Shown here: piece by piece, positions 1 to 5,566 of the stretch | Position numbering within the stretch: position 1 is the first letter of the stretch | Layout: each line of letters begins with the position of its first letter | NCBI GenBank assembly: GCA_902806015.1 | Contig: CADCUZ010000137.1 | Location: forward strand, 1 to 5,607 | Origin: an uncultured Rubrobacteraceae bacterium | GTDB lineage: Bacteria > Actinomycetota > Rubrobacteria > Rubrobacterales > Rubrobacteraceae | DNA: 5,607 nt | Direction of reading: 5' to 3' | Program-made: the position numbers and the translations under genes | The notes under the pieces: model-generated | What the model was told of the DNA's origin: nothing | Database searches by the model: none | What the model saw: the letters and a program-made list of their open reading frames with translations, nothing else

Positions 1-126
1 GACGGGGCGCGAACGCCCCGACCCCCGAGGAGAACCCCGCGTGGGCGCGGTCTTCCCATCGGATGTACCCTCTTGGCCCACGCCGCACCCGGTGACCAAC
101 CCCGCCACGACTGCGATTACTGACAT
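1..126 (-). CDS. Putative lipoprotein, N-terminal fragment (runs off left edge)
   Basis: An open minus-strand frame starts at an ATG (126-124) and runs to the window edge, 42 codons without a stop. It begins MSVIAVVAGLVTGCG. The hydrophobic stretch ending in LVTGC fits a lipobox, with Cys14 as the lipidated residue. The G/T/S/D/R-rich sequence after it looks like the flexible linker common in exported lipoproteins. From the ATG the signal peptide would be very short and lack basic residues. The frame stays open upstream to a TTG at 204-202, and that extension supplies arginines (RIRARVPS) just before the hydrophobic core, so the real start is uncertain. An AGGG lies 8 bases before the ATG. 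The gene lies downstream of argH on the same strand. No function can be assigned from the fragment, and a chance open frame in GC-rich DNA remains possible, especially as a GC hairpin (3-20) falls inside it. Confidence 0.4.
   Translation of the reverse strand, partial: MSVIAVVAGLVTGCGVGQEGTSDGKTAPTRGSPRGSGRSRPV
3..20. repeat. GC-rich perfect hairpin (7-bp stem, CGAA loop)
   Basis: CGGGGCG at 3-9 is perfectly complementary to CGCCCCG at 14-20, leaving a CGAA tetraloop. No T-tract follows on either strand within the window, so it is not a canonical intrinsic terminator. If the minus-strand lipoprotein frame is real, the hairpin lies within its coding sequence. Confidence 0.35.
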
Positions 127-208
127 AGACGGTACCCTCGCCCTGATACGTTCCCCCTTTTGGTCGTTCTCTTGTCTTTGGGGGAGGTTGACCCGACGTT
201 GCAAGAAT

Positions 209-224
209 ACGTCCGATCGGACGT
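209..224. repeat. 16-bp perfect palindrome downstream of argH
   Basis: ACGTCCGATCGGACGT equals its own reverse complement over all 16 bases. It lies 21 bases past the argH stop. On the argH strand it can fold as a 6-bp stem with a GATC loop, followed by ATTCTTG, so it may act as a weak terminator for argH. As DNA it has the form of a dimeric-regulator operator for the gene further left. The T-rich tail is short, so the terminator reading is tentative. Confidence 0.45.
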
Positions 225-245
225 TCCTCCGGACACGGCGCGCCC

Positions 246-1631
246 TCAGAGGTCCAGGATCCGCCCGGCTTCCCGTAGCTGTGCCCCGACGGAACCCGGT
301 GAGGTGGAGCCGCGGCTATTCTTGTTTGAAACGCTCCCCTCCGGTGTGAGCAACCGTCGGGGGAACCCCGCGAGCGCCGGGTGCGCGGCGGCGAGTTCGT
401 CGTCAGGCGTCCCTTCAAGCGGCAGGCCGAGTTCTTCGCACCGCCGAACCAGCCGCCCGACGGCGTGGTGGGCCTCCCTGAACGGCACGCCGCGGGCCGC
501 CAGAAAGTCCGCGAGCTCCGTCGCCAGGGCGAAACCGCCGGCGGCCGAACGCATCCTCCCGCCGTCGAAGCGCGCCGTGCGGAGCATCTCGGGGAGAACG
601 GCGAGCATGAGCCTGACGGCGTCCACGGCGTCGAAGAGTGGTTCCTTGTCCTCCTGGAGGTCCTTGGAGTAGCCGAGCGGGAGCCCCTTTAGGGTGACGA
701 GGAGGGCGTTCAGGTCTCCGATGAGGCGCCCGGACTTGCCCCGCAGCAGCTCGTAGGCGTCGGGGTTCTTTTTCTGCGGCATGATGGAGGAGCCCGAAGA
801 GTACGCGTCGTCCAAGGCGGCGAACCCGAACTCCGCGCTCGTCCACAGCACCCACTCCTCCCCGAGCCTGCTGAGGTGGACGCCGAGCACGGCGCAGGCG
901 TAGAGAAGGTCGAGGGCGAAGTCCCGGTCGGAGACGGCGTCCAGAGAGTTGACGGGAGGAAGCATCCCGAGTTCTTGCGCCGTGAAGACCGGGTCTACCG
1001 GGTGCGGCGTCCCGCCGAGCGCCGCCGCCCCGAGCGGCGAGCGGTTGGCCGCCTCCCACGCGGCTTCCAAGCGCCGCGCGTCCCGCTCGAAGGCCCAGAA
1101 ATGGGCTAGCAGGTGGTGGGAGAGCAGGATCGGCTGCGCCCGTTGCAGGTGCGTGTACCCGGGCAGGACGAGATCCCGGTTGGCCCCCGCCACCTCCACG
1201 AGCGCCCGCATCGCGGCCAGCACGCCCTCGCGCAGCCCTTTCGCGGCGTCCCGGACAAAGAGGTGGAGGTCTAGGGCGACCTGATCGTTGCGGCTGCGGC
1301 CCGTGTGCAACTTGAGCGCCACGTCGCCCGAGATCTCGCGCAGCCGCCGCTCCACCGCCGTGTGCACGTCCTCGTCGGAGAGTTTCCAGGAGAATTCCCC
1401 CGCCTCGACCTCCCGCAGCACCGCCTCAAGGCCGCGCACCAGCCGGGCGGACTCTTCCGTAGAGACTATCCCCTGGGCGCCCAGCATCTTCGCGTGGGCG
1501 ATGGAGCCGCGAACGTCGTAGGGCGCGAGGCGGACGTCGAAGGGGATGGAGGCGTTGAGGCGCTCGAAGGCTTCGGCAGGAGTCGATCCGAACCTGCCGC
1601 CCCACAGGGGCGCGCTGTTTTTCTCGCTCAT
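246..1631 (-). CDS. argH: Argininosuccinate lyase
   Basis: This 461-residue cytosolic enzyme catalyses the last step of arginine biosynthesis, cleaving argininosuccinate to arginine and fumarate. It belongs to the aspartase/fumarase superfamily and is normally a homotetramer. The sequence is full length for the family. It opens with the LWGGRF motif (residues 9-14) and carries HTGRSRND (109-116), the GYTHLQRAQP block with the catalytic Thr-His pair (160-161), and the superfamily signature GSSIMPQKKNP (280-290), whose mobile loop provides the catalytic serine. The ATG at 1631-1629 puts LWGGRF at the usual distance from the N-terminus. No Shine-Dalgarno sequence precedes it. Instead a TAAACT -10-like hexamer lies 8 bases upstream, which suggests leaderless transcription. 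No other arginine gene is visible nearby. Its upstream neighbour on the same strand, a SufU-like gene, ends 90 bases away. No frameshift or missing catalytic residue was seen. Confidence 0.97.
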   Translation of the reverse strand: MSEKNSAPLWGGRFGSTPAEAFERLNASIPFDVRLAPYDVRGSIAHAKMLGAQGIVSTEESARLVRGLEAVLREVEAGEFSWKLSDEDVHTAVERRLREISGDVALKLHTGRSRNDQVALDLHLFVRDAAKGLREGVLAAMRALVEVAGANRDLVLPGYTHLQRAQPILLSHHLLAHFWAFERDARRLEAAWEAANRSPLGAAALGGTPHPVDPVFTAQELGMLPPVNSLDAVSDRDFALDLLYACAVLGVHLSRLGEEWVLWTSAEFGFAALDDAYSSGSSIMPQKKNPDAYELLRGKSGRLIGDLNALLVTLKGLPLGYSKDLQEDKEPLFDAVDAVRLMLAVLPEMLRTARFDGGRMRSAAGGFALATELADFLAARGVPFREAHHAVGRLVRRCEELGLPLEGTPDDELAAAHPALAGFPRRLLTPEGSVSNKNSRGSTSPGSVGAQLREAGRILDL

Positions 1632-1639
1632 GGTCGCGC

Positions 1640-1645
1640 AGTTTA
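1640..1645 (-). promoter_or_regulatory. Candidate -10 element for argH (leaderless)
   Basis: On the minus strand TAAACT occupies 1645-1640, and its last base is 8 bases before the argH ATG. A start site 6-7 bases downstream would fall at about 1633-1634, within 2-3 bases of the start codon. No good -35 hexamer is seen 16-18 bases upstream. The missing ribosome-binding site supports the reading, but the call rests on one hexamer. Confidence 0.4.
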
Positions 1646-1653
1646 GCGAACGG

Positions 1654-1663
1654 GGCGGCCGCC
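1654..1663. repeat. 10-bp GC palindrome containing a NotI site
   Basis: GGCGGCCGCC is its own reverse complement. It lies just upstream of the proposed argH -10 element and abuts the 12-bp tandem repeat. It may be a protein-binding site or simply a product of GC richness. Confidence 0.3.
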
Positions 1664-1687
1664 GGTGGGAGACCCGGTGGGAGACCC
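1662..1687. repeat. 12-bp tandem duplication in the argH upstream gap
   Basis: The unit CCGGTGGGAGAC occurs twice in exact tandem (1662-1673 and 1674-1685), followed by CC of a third copy. It lies in the 90-base gap between the SufU-like stop and the argH start, upstream of the candidate argH promoter. Each unit contains GGGAGACCC, which can form a small hairpin. The exact identity suggests a recent slippage duplication or duplicated binding site. Confidence 0.6.
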
Positions 1688-1721
1688 AGCGGTCACGCGA
1701 AAGACGGGCGATCGGGCGGGA

Positions 1722-2150
1722 CTAGCCGGTGCGCCCGGCGGCCCGATCCGCCGCGCCTTTCGGGTGGCCTTTGAGGTACCTGCGCACGGCGGATTTTATG
1801 GTCGAGAGGCCCAGGGTGGCGTTGCGGGTGCGGGTGCCGATCACGTCCCGCCCCAAAGAGTCGACGAACCCTTCGTAGTCGAGGTCGAGCACCTCCTGCA
1901 GCGTGAGCCCCTCGTCGCGCACGCGCTCGACTATCGCCGAGGTCGCGCCCATGCTGATGGTGTCCCCCTGCCCGGTCCAGGAGAGGCCCTCTATGCCGCC
2001 GTTGCGGTCGCCCTTGAGGTAGACGACGACCGACCCGCCGCACTCGGGGCTGCCGCCGGGCATCCAAACGTCCGCCCCTTCTAGGACCCCCTTGTGGCGG
2101 GGGTTCCCGAGGTGGTCCACGAGGAACGCCAAGCGTTCTTTGCGGTCCAA
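1722..2150 (-). CDS. SufU/IscU-fold (NifU N-terminal-like) protein lacking most ligand residues
   Basis: This protein of about 142 residues aligns with SufU/IscU Fe-S scaffolds over almost its whole length. It has DHLGNPRHKGVLEGADV (12-28) matching the family's DHYxNPRNxGVL block, GGSPECGGS (32-40) matching the NPxCGD loop, GQGDTISMG (60-68) matching GEGCxISMA, and RTRNATLGL (107-115) matching RxxCATLxW. As recalled for Bacillus SufU, the ligands are Cys41, Asp43, Cys66 and Cys128. Here these are Cys37, Gly39, Asp63 and Asn110, so only one of three cysteines remains. The insert between the last two motifs is also shorter. A classical scaffold role is therefore unlikely; sulfur acceptance on Cys37 is possible (inference). 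The TTG at 2150-2148 is chosen because it leaves 11 residues before the DH motif, as in the family, and avoids overlap with the upstream gene. No strong ribosome-binding site precedes it. It begins 11 bases after the sulfurtransferase stop, implying co-transcription and likely translational coupling. Confidence 0.85.
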   Translation of the reverse strand: MDRKERLAFLVDHLGNPRHKGVLEGADVWMPGGSPECGGSVVVYLKGDRNGGIEGLSWTGQGDTISMGATSAIVERVRDEGLTLQEVLDLDYEGFVDSLGRDVIGTRTRNATLGLSTIKSAVRRYLKGHPKGAADRAAGRTG

Positions 2151-2161
2151 CGGTGTGCGGC

Positions 2162-3031
2162 CTACCGCTCGATGGGGGCGCCCACGGAGTTGCCCCACTC
2201 GGTCCAAGAGCCATCGTAGTTGCGCACGTTGTCGTATCCGAGGAGGTACTTGAGCACGAACCAGGTGTGGCTGGAGCGCTCCCCGATGCGGCAGTAGGCC
2301 ACGACTTCGTCGTCCCCGGAGAGGCCGGCCTCGCCCTCGTAGATCTCCTTGAGCTCGTCCGCGCTCTTGAAGGTGCCGTCCTCCCTCGCGGCCCGCGCCC
2401 AAGGCACGTTGGCGGCCCCCGGGATGTGCCCGCCCCGGAGCGCGCCCTCCTGCGGGTAGTCCGGCATGTGCAGTAGTTCGCCCGAGTACTCGCCCGGGCT
2501 CCTGACGTCTATCATCGAGCCGTTGGCCTCTGCGTGCTTCTCGACGTCCGCCTTGAAGGCCCGGATGGCCGAGTCATCTCGGGTAGGCGTCGGGTACTCC
2601 GTCCTCGGCACCGACGGGACCTCCTGGGTCATCTCGCGGCCCTCGGCCACCCACTTGACCCGCCCCCCGTCCATGACGGCGACGTTATCGTGGCCGAAGA
2701 GGCGGAAGACCCACAGGGCGTAGGTGGCCCACCAGTTGTTCTTGTCCCCGTAAAAGACGACCTTCGTGTCCGGGCCGATGCCCTTCTCGCCCATCAACTG
2801 GGCGAACTTCTCCGGGTCGAGGTAATCGCGCACGAGCGGGTCGTTCAGATCCTCCACCCAGTCGATCTTGACGGCGTTGGGTATGTGCCCAACCTCGTAG
2901 AGCAACACGTCCTCGTCTGACTCCACGATGCGCACGTTCTCCAGATCGTTCAAATGCTCCGCAACCCACTCGGTGCTCACCAGCGCCTCCGGGTGGGCGT
3001 AACCCTTCTGCTCTATCTGCTGCTCGCTCAC
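2162..3031 (-). CDS. Thiosulfate sulfurtransferase (two-domain rhodanese, CysA2/SseA type)
   Basis: This 289-residue cytosolic rhodanese transfers sulfane sulfur from thiosulfate, or a related donor, through an enzyme persulfide. The N-terminal inactive rhodanese domain (about 15-135) contains [15 protein letters not shown] (48-62). Where the catalytic cysteine would be, it has [10 protein letters not shown] (93-102). The C-terminal catalytic domain (about 150-289) has [12 protein letters not shown] (173-184), [11 protein letters not shown] (201-211) and the active loop [11 protein letters not shown], with catalytic Cys247. It ends with the YDGSWTEWG signature (272-280). The block strongly resembles mycobacterial CysA2 as I recall it. 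The start is GTG at 3031-3029; AAGGGAG 4 bases upstream serves as the ribosome-binding site, and no start further inside fits better. It leads a likely two-gene operon with the SufU-like gene and diverges from fbiC. Physiological donor and acceptor cannot be read from sequence; a 3-mercaptopyruvate preference is less likely because the loop is not of the CGSGVTA type. Confidence 0.95.
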   Translation of the reverse strand: MSEQQIEQKGYAHPEALVSTEWVAEHLNDLENVRIVESDEDVLLYEVGHIPNAVKIDWVEDLNDPLVRDYLDPEKFAQLMGEKGIGPDTKVVFYGDKNNWWATYALWVFRLFGHDNVAVMDGGRVKWVAEGREMTQEVPSVPRTEYPTPTRDDSAIRAFKADVEKHAEANGSMIDVRSPGEYSGELLHMPDYPQEGALRGGHIPGAANVPWARAAREDGTFKSADELKEIYEGEAGLSGDDEVVAYCRIGERSSHTWFVLKYLLGYDNVRNYDGSWTEWGNSVGAPIER

Positions 3032-3035
3032 GGGA

Positions 3036-3042
3036 CTCCCTT
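3036..3042 (-). promoter_or_regulatory. Ribosome-binding site of the sulfurtransferase
   Basis: AAGGGAG on the minus strand (3042-3036) lies 4 bases before the GTG at 3031. The spacing is slightly short, but this is the only purine-rich core in the leader at a usable distance, so it supports the GTG start. Confidence 0.6.
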
Positions 3043-3067
3043 CTCGGCTACCACTCCACGAAGGGGT

Positions 3068-3073
3068 ATTCTA
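3068..3073 (-). promoter_or_regulatory. Candidate -10 element for the sulfurtransferase operon
   Basis: TAGAAT on the minus strand (3073-3068) resembles the TATAAT consensus and would give a leader of about 30 bases that contains the ribosome-binding site. CCGACA (3098-3093) matches four positions of TTGACA, but the 19-base spacing is long. The -35 assignment is therefore weak. Confidence 0.5.
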
Positions 3074-3100
3074 TCCGATCTCCTACAAAATTTGTCGGAT
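3073..3100. promoter_or_regulatory. Inverted-repeat operator candidate in the divergent promoter region
   Basis: The arms ATCCGA (3073-3078) and TCGGAT (3095-3100) are exact inverted repeats. Between them lies an AT-rich palindrome, ACAAAATTTGT (3085-3095), symmetric about 3090. The structure fills the -35/-10 spacer of the proposed sulfurtransferase promoter and lies upstream of the fbiC -10. A further CGGAT occurs at 3125-3129. The position suits a repressor or a bidirectional regulator. The cognate protein is unknown. Confidence 0.4.
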
Positions 3101-3135
3101 TTGCGCGGGGGGATTCCGCTCGGGCGGATCGGGAG

Positions 3136-3141
3136 TATACT
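3136..3141 (+). promoter_or_regulatory. Candidate -10 element for fbiC
   Basis: TATACT matches five of six TATAAT positions and stands out in GC-rich DNA. A start at about 3148 would leave a leader of about 27 bases containing the purine-rich ribosome-binding site. The sequence 16-18 bases upstream (around 3112-3119, ATTCCG/TTCCGC) is a poor -35, so an activator or an extended recognition element may be needed. Confidence 0.55.
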
Positions 3142-3158
3142 GCCCTTCCGCGAGAGAC

Positions 3159-3165
3159 GAGGGGG
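3159..3165 (+). promoter_or_regulatory. Ribosome-binding site of fbiC
   Basis: GAGGGGG lies 9 bases before the TTG at 3175 and 12 bases before the adjacent GTG at 3178. The spacing favours TTG, but the two starts differ by a single codon and cannot be separated with certainty. Confidence 0.55.
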
Positions 3166-3174
3166 TACGCAGCT

Positions 3175-5541
3175 TTGGTGCACGCGTCGGTGGCCGACGA
3201 GGAGGGGCGCGAGGGGATCTACGAGCTGGCGTGGGCGGCCTACGCCGACCCGGGACCGGCCATGAAAGCGGCGTCGGAGATCCGCGACCGGGCCTTCGGG
3301 CCCCGCGTCACCTACTCTCGCAAGGTCTTTATCCCCCTCACGAAGCTCTGCCGAGACAACTGCGGCTACTGCACCTTCGCCCGCGGCCCCCGCCCCGGCG
3401 AGAACGCCTACCTAACAACAGACGAGGTACTTAAGATCGCCCGCGCGGGCGCCGCGGCCGGCTGCAAGGAGGCGCTCTTCACGCTCGGGGACAAGCCCGA
3501 GAAACGCTACCCGGAGGCCAGGCACGAGCTGCGGGAGATGGGTTTTGGTAGCACCATCGAGTACCTCGTCCACTGTTGCCGGCTCGTGCTGGAGGAGACG
3601 GGGCTCTTGCCGCACGCAAACCCCGGCGTTCTCTCGGCGGAGGAGGTGCGGGCGCTCAGGCACGTCTCCGTCTCCCAGGGGATCATGCTAGAGCAGGCCT
3701 CGGACCGGCTGCTCGGCCCGAACCTCGCCCACTGGGCCTCCCCGGATAAGGTGCCAGCCAAGCGCCTGAAAACCATGGACGCCGCAGGGGAGCTACGGGT
3801 GCCGTTCACGACGGGCATTCTCATCGGGATCGGCGAGACCGTCGAAGAACGGGTGGACACGCTGCTTGCGATCCGGAACATACACGAGCGACGCGGCAAC
3901 GTCCAAGAGTGCATCGTCCAGAATTTCCGGGCCAAGCCGGGCACGAGGATGGCCCGCTGGGCCGAGCCCTCCGAGGACGAGATGCTTGCCACGATCGCCC
4001 TCGCCCGCCTCCTCCTGCCCTCCGACGTAACGGTCCAGGCCCCGCCGAACCTCGCGGCGGCGAAGCTCGCCGGGAACGGCGCCCCCTCCTACGCCCGCTA
4101 CGTAGACGCCGGCATAAACGACTGGGGGGGCGTCTCCCCCGTAACCCCCGACCACGTCAACCCCGAACGCCCCTGGCCCCACCTCAAGGAGCTTGAGGGG
4201 GCCACGGAGACGAAGGGCTACCTGCTCCTCGAGCGCCTCGCCCTCCACCCCTCCTACGCCCGCGAGGCCGCAACGTGGGTCGACGAGCGCCTCCGCGCCC
4301 GCGTGTGGGCGGCCCAGGACGCCGATGGATTCGCCAGGACCGAAGAGTGGGCGCCCGGCACCACCGAGCCCGTTCCGCCGAAGACCGTCGGCGAGGTTCG
4401 CGGGCGGCGTCCGTCGAAGGTGCGTCCCCGCTTCGCGCGGGCGCTCGCGGCGGCCGGGACCCGGGATCTGCGCGAAGAGGAGGTTGCCTTGCTCTTCACG
4501 GCGCGCGGGACGGAGCTCGCCGAGCTCTGCCGGGTGGCGGACGGGCTCAGGCGCGAGGTGAACGGGGACGAGGTCACCTACGTCGTCAACAGGAACATCA
4601 ACTACACCAACCAGTGCTACTTCCGCTGCCGCTTCTGCGCCTTCTCCAAGGGCCCGAAAAGCCTCAACCTGCGCGGGGATCCCTACCTGCTGGACACCGC
4701 GGAGGTCGCGAGGCGGGCGCGGGAGGCGTGGGAGAAGGGGGCCACGGAGGTCTGCATGGTCGGGGGCATCCACGGCAGCTTCACGGGCAAGAACTACCTG
4801 GAGTACCTGCGGGCGGTAAAGGACGAGGTGCCCGAGATGCACGTGCACGCCTTCACCCCGCTCGAGGTGTGGCAGGGCGCGCGCACCTTGGGGATGTCGG
4901 TCGAGAAGTTTCTGGTGGAGCTGAAGGAGGCCGGGCTCGGGACGTTGCCGGGCACGGCGGCCGAGGTGCTGGACGACGAGGTCAGGGCCGTCATCTGCCC
5001 GGACAAGATCAACACGGCGCAGTGGGCCGAGGTGATGCGCAAGGCGCACGCGGTTGGGCTGTCTGCCACGACAACGATAATGTTCGGCCACGTGGACGGC
5101 CCCGTTAACTGGGCGCGGCACCTGATGGTTCTGCGGGACATCCAGAAGGATACAGGCGGCTTCACGGAGTTCGTGCCGCTGCCGTTCGTGCACATGGGAG
5201 CCCCGCTCTTCTTGCAGGGACGCTCCCGCAGGGGGCCGACCTTCGCCGAGTCGCTCAAGATGCACGCCGTTGGGAGGATCGCGCTTTACGGCCACATAGA
5301 CAACGTGCAGGTCTCGTGGGTGAAGCTCGGCGCCGAGGGGGCGAAGGCGTGCCTGCAGGCCGGCTGCAACGACCTGGGCGGCACCCTCATGAACGAGAGC
5401 ATCAGCCGGGCCGCGGGCGCGGCCCACGGCCAGGAGATGACGCCTTCGGACCTGGAGGCCATGATCCGGGAGATAGGCCGCACCCCCCGCCGCCGCAACA
5501 CCCTCTACGGCGCGCCGCGGAGGTCGTACTCGGCCGGGTGA
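3175..5541 (+). CDS. fbiC: Fo synthase, fused CofG-CofH (7,8-didemethyl-8-hydroxy-5-deazariboflavin synthase)
   Basis: This 788-residue enzyme makes Fo, the deazaflavin core of cofactor F420, with two radical-SAM modules. The N-terminal CofG half (about 44-375) has the cluster motif CRDNCGYC (Cys59, Cys63, Cys66), a TTGILIGIGET SAM-site block (212-222) and DWGGVSPVTPDHVNPE (316-331). The C-terminal CofH half (about 430-780) has CYFRCRFC (Cys481, Cys485, Cys488), GTLPGTAAEVLDDEV (589-603) and SWVKLG (714-719). By family knowledge, CofH joins a tyrosine-derived fragment to 5-amino-6-ribitylaminouracil, and CofG then closes the ring to Fo. Both clusters and both halves appear intact, with no frameshift. 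As recalled, mycobacterial FbiC is about 856 residues; here the N-terminal extension and the linker (about 375-430) are shorter. The start is TTG at 3175 (GTG at 3178 is possible). It is divergent from the sulfurtransferase operon and has its own promoter. No other F420 gene is visible. Confidence 0.97.
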   Translation: MVHASVADEEGREGIYELAWAAYADPGPAMKAASEIRDRAFGPRVTYSRKVFIPLTKLCRDNCGYCTFARGPRPGENAYLTTDEVLKIARAGAAAGCKEALFTLGDKPEKRYPEARHELREMGFGSTIEYLVHCCRLVLEETGLLPHANPGVLSAEEVRALRHVSVSQGIMLEQASDRLLGPNLAHWASPDKVPAKRLKTMDAAGELRVPFTTGILIGIGETVEERVDTLLAIRNIHERRGNVQECIVQNFRAKPGTRMARWAEPSEDEMLATIALARLLLPSDVTVQAPPNLAAAKLAGNGAPSYARYVDAGINDWGGVSPVTPDHVNPERPWPHLKELEGATETKGYLLLERLALHPSYAREAATWVDERLRARVWAAQDADGFARTEEWAPGTTEPVPPKTVGEVRGRRPSKVRPRFARALAAAGTRDLREEEVALLFTARGTELAELCRVADGLRREVNGDEVTYVVNRNINYTNQCYFRCRFCAFSKGPKSLNLRGDPYLLDTAEVARRAREAWEKGATEVCMVGGIHGSFTGKNYLEYLRAVKDEVPEMHVHAFTPLEVWQGARTLGMSVEKFLVELKEAGLGTLPGTAAEVLDDEVRAVICPDKINTAQWAEVMRKAHAVGLSATTTIMFGHVDGPVNWARHLMVLRDIQKDTGGFTEFVPLPFVHMGAPLFLQGRSRRGPTFAESLKMHAVGRIALYGHIDNVQVSWVKLGAEGAKACLQAGCNDLGGTLMNESISRAAGAAHGQEMTPSDLEAMIREIGRTPRRRNTLYGAPRRSYSAG

Positions 5542-5550
5542 GAGCTGCCC

Positions 5551-5565
5551 CGGCCCGGTCGGCCG
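5551..5565. terminator. Short GC hairpin between convergent genes
   Basis: CGGCC (5551-5555) pairs with GGCCG (5561-5565) around a 5-base loop, 10 bases after the fbiC stop and just past the apparent stop of the convergent gene. The position suits a shared terminator, but the stem is short and neither side has a T-tract, so function is doubtful. Confidence 0.25.
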
Positions 5566-5566
5566 C

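Noticed and set aside
188..210. TTGACC as a plus-strand -35 element
   Set aside because: No acceptable -10 hexamer lies 16-18 bases downstream, and no plus-strand gene follows.
41..349. A plus-strand frame of about 100 codons across the left gap
   Set aside because: It runs antisense into the argH 3' end, has no recognisable domain and no better support than the opposite-strand lipoprotein frame.
160..672. A 170-codon plus-strand frame covering the end of argH and the gap left of it
   Set aside because: Most of it is antisense to argH, and it is Ser/Arg/Pro-rich with no recognisable motif; it does not explain the gap either.
415..1059. A 214-codon minus-strand frame overlapping argH in another frame
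   Set aside because: Arg/Gly/Pro-rich low-complexity translation inside a certain gene; a frame shadow of argH.
2157..2168. GCGG-CCTA-CCGC mini-hairpin at the sulfurtransferase stop codon
   Set aside because: The stem is only 4 bp in GC-rich DNA, with no T-tract; too weak to call a terminator, and it would be at odds with the apparent operon.
2151..2402. The 5' extension of the SufU-like frame into the sulfurtransferase gene
   Set aside because: The added 84 residues are Arg-rich and resemble no part of the SufU family; homology begins about 11 residues after the TTG at 2150.
4275..5108. A 277-codon plus-strand frame within fbiC
   Set aside because: A shifted-frame translation of the CofG/CofH linker and CofH half, with typical Gly/Arg-rich composition and no domain.
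3793..5427. A 544-codon open frame on the minus strand opposite fbiC
   Set aside because: It is fully antisense to a gene with two intact radical-SAM halves, shows no recognisable domain, and is rich in Arg/Gly/Leu/Pro as expected from GC-rich antisense frames.
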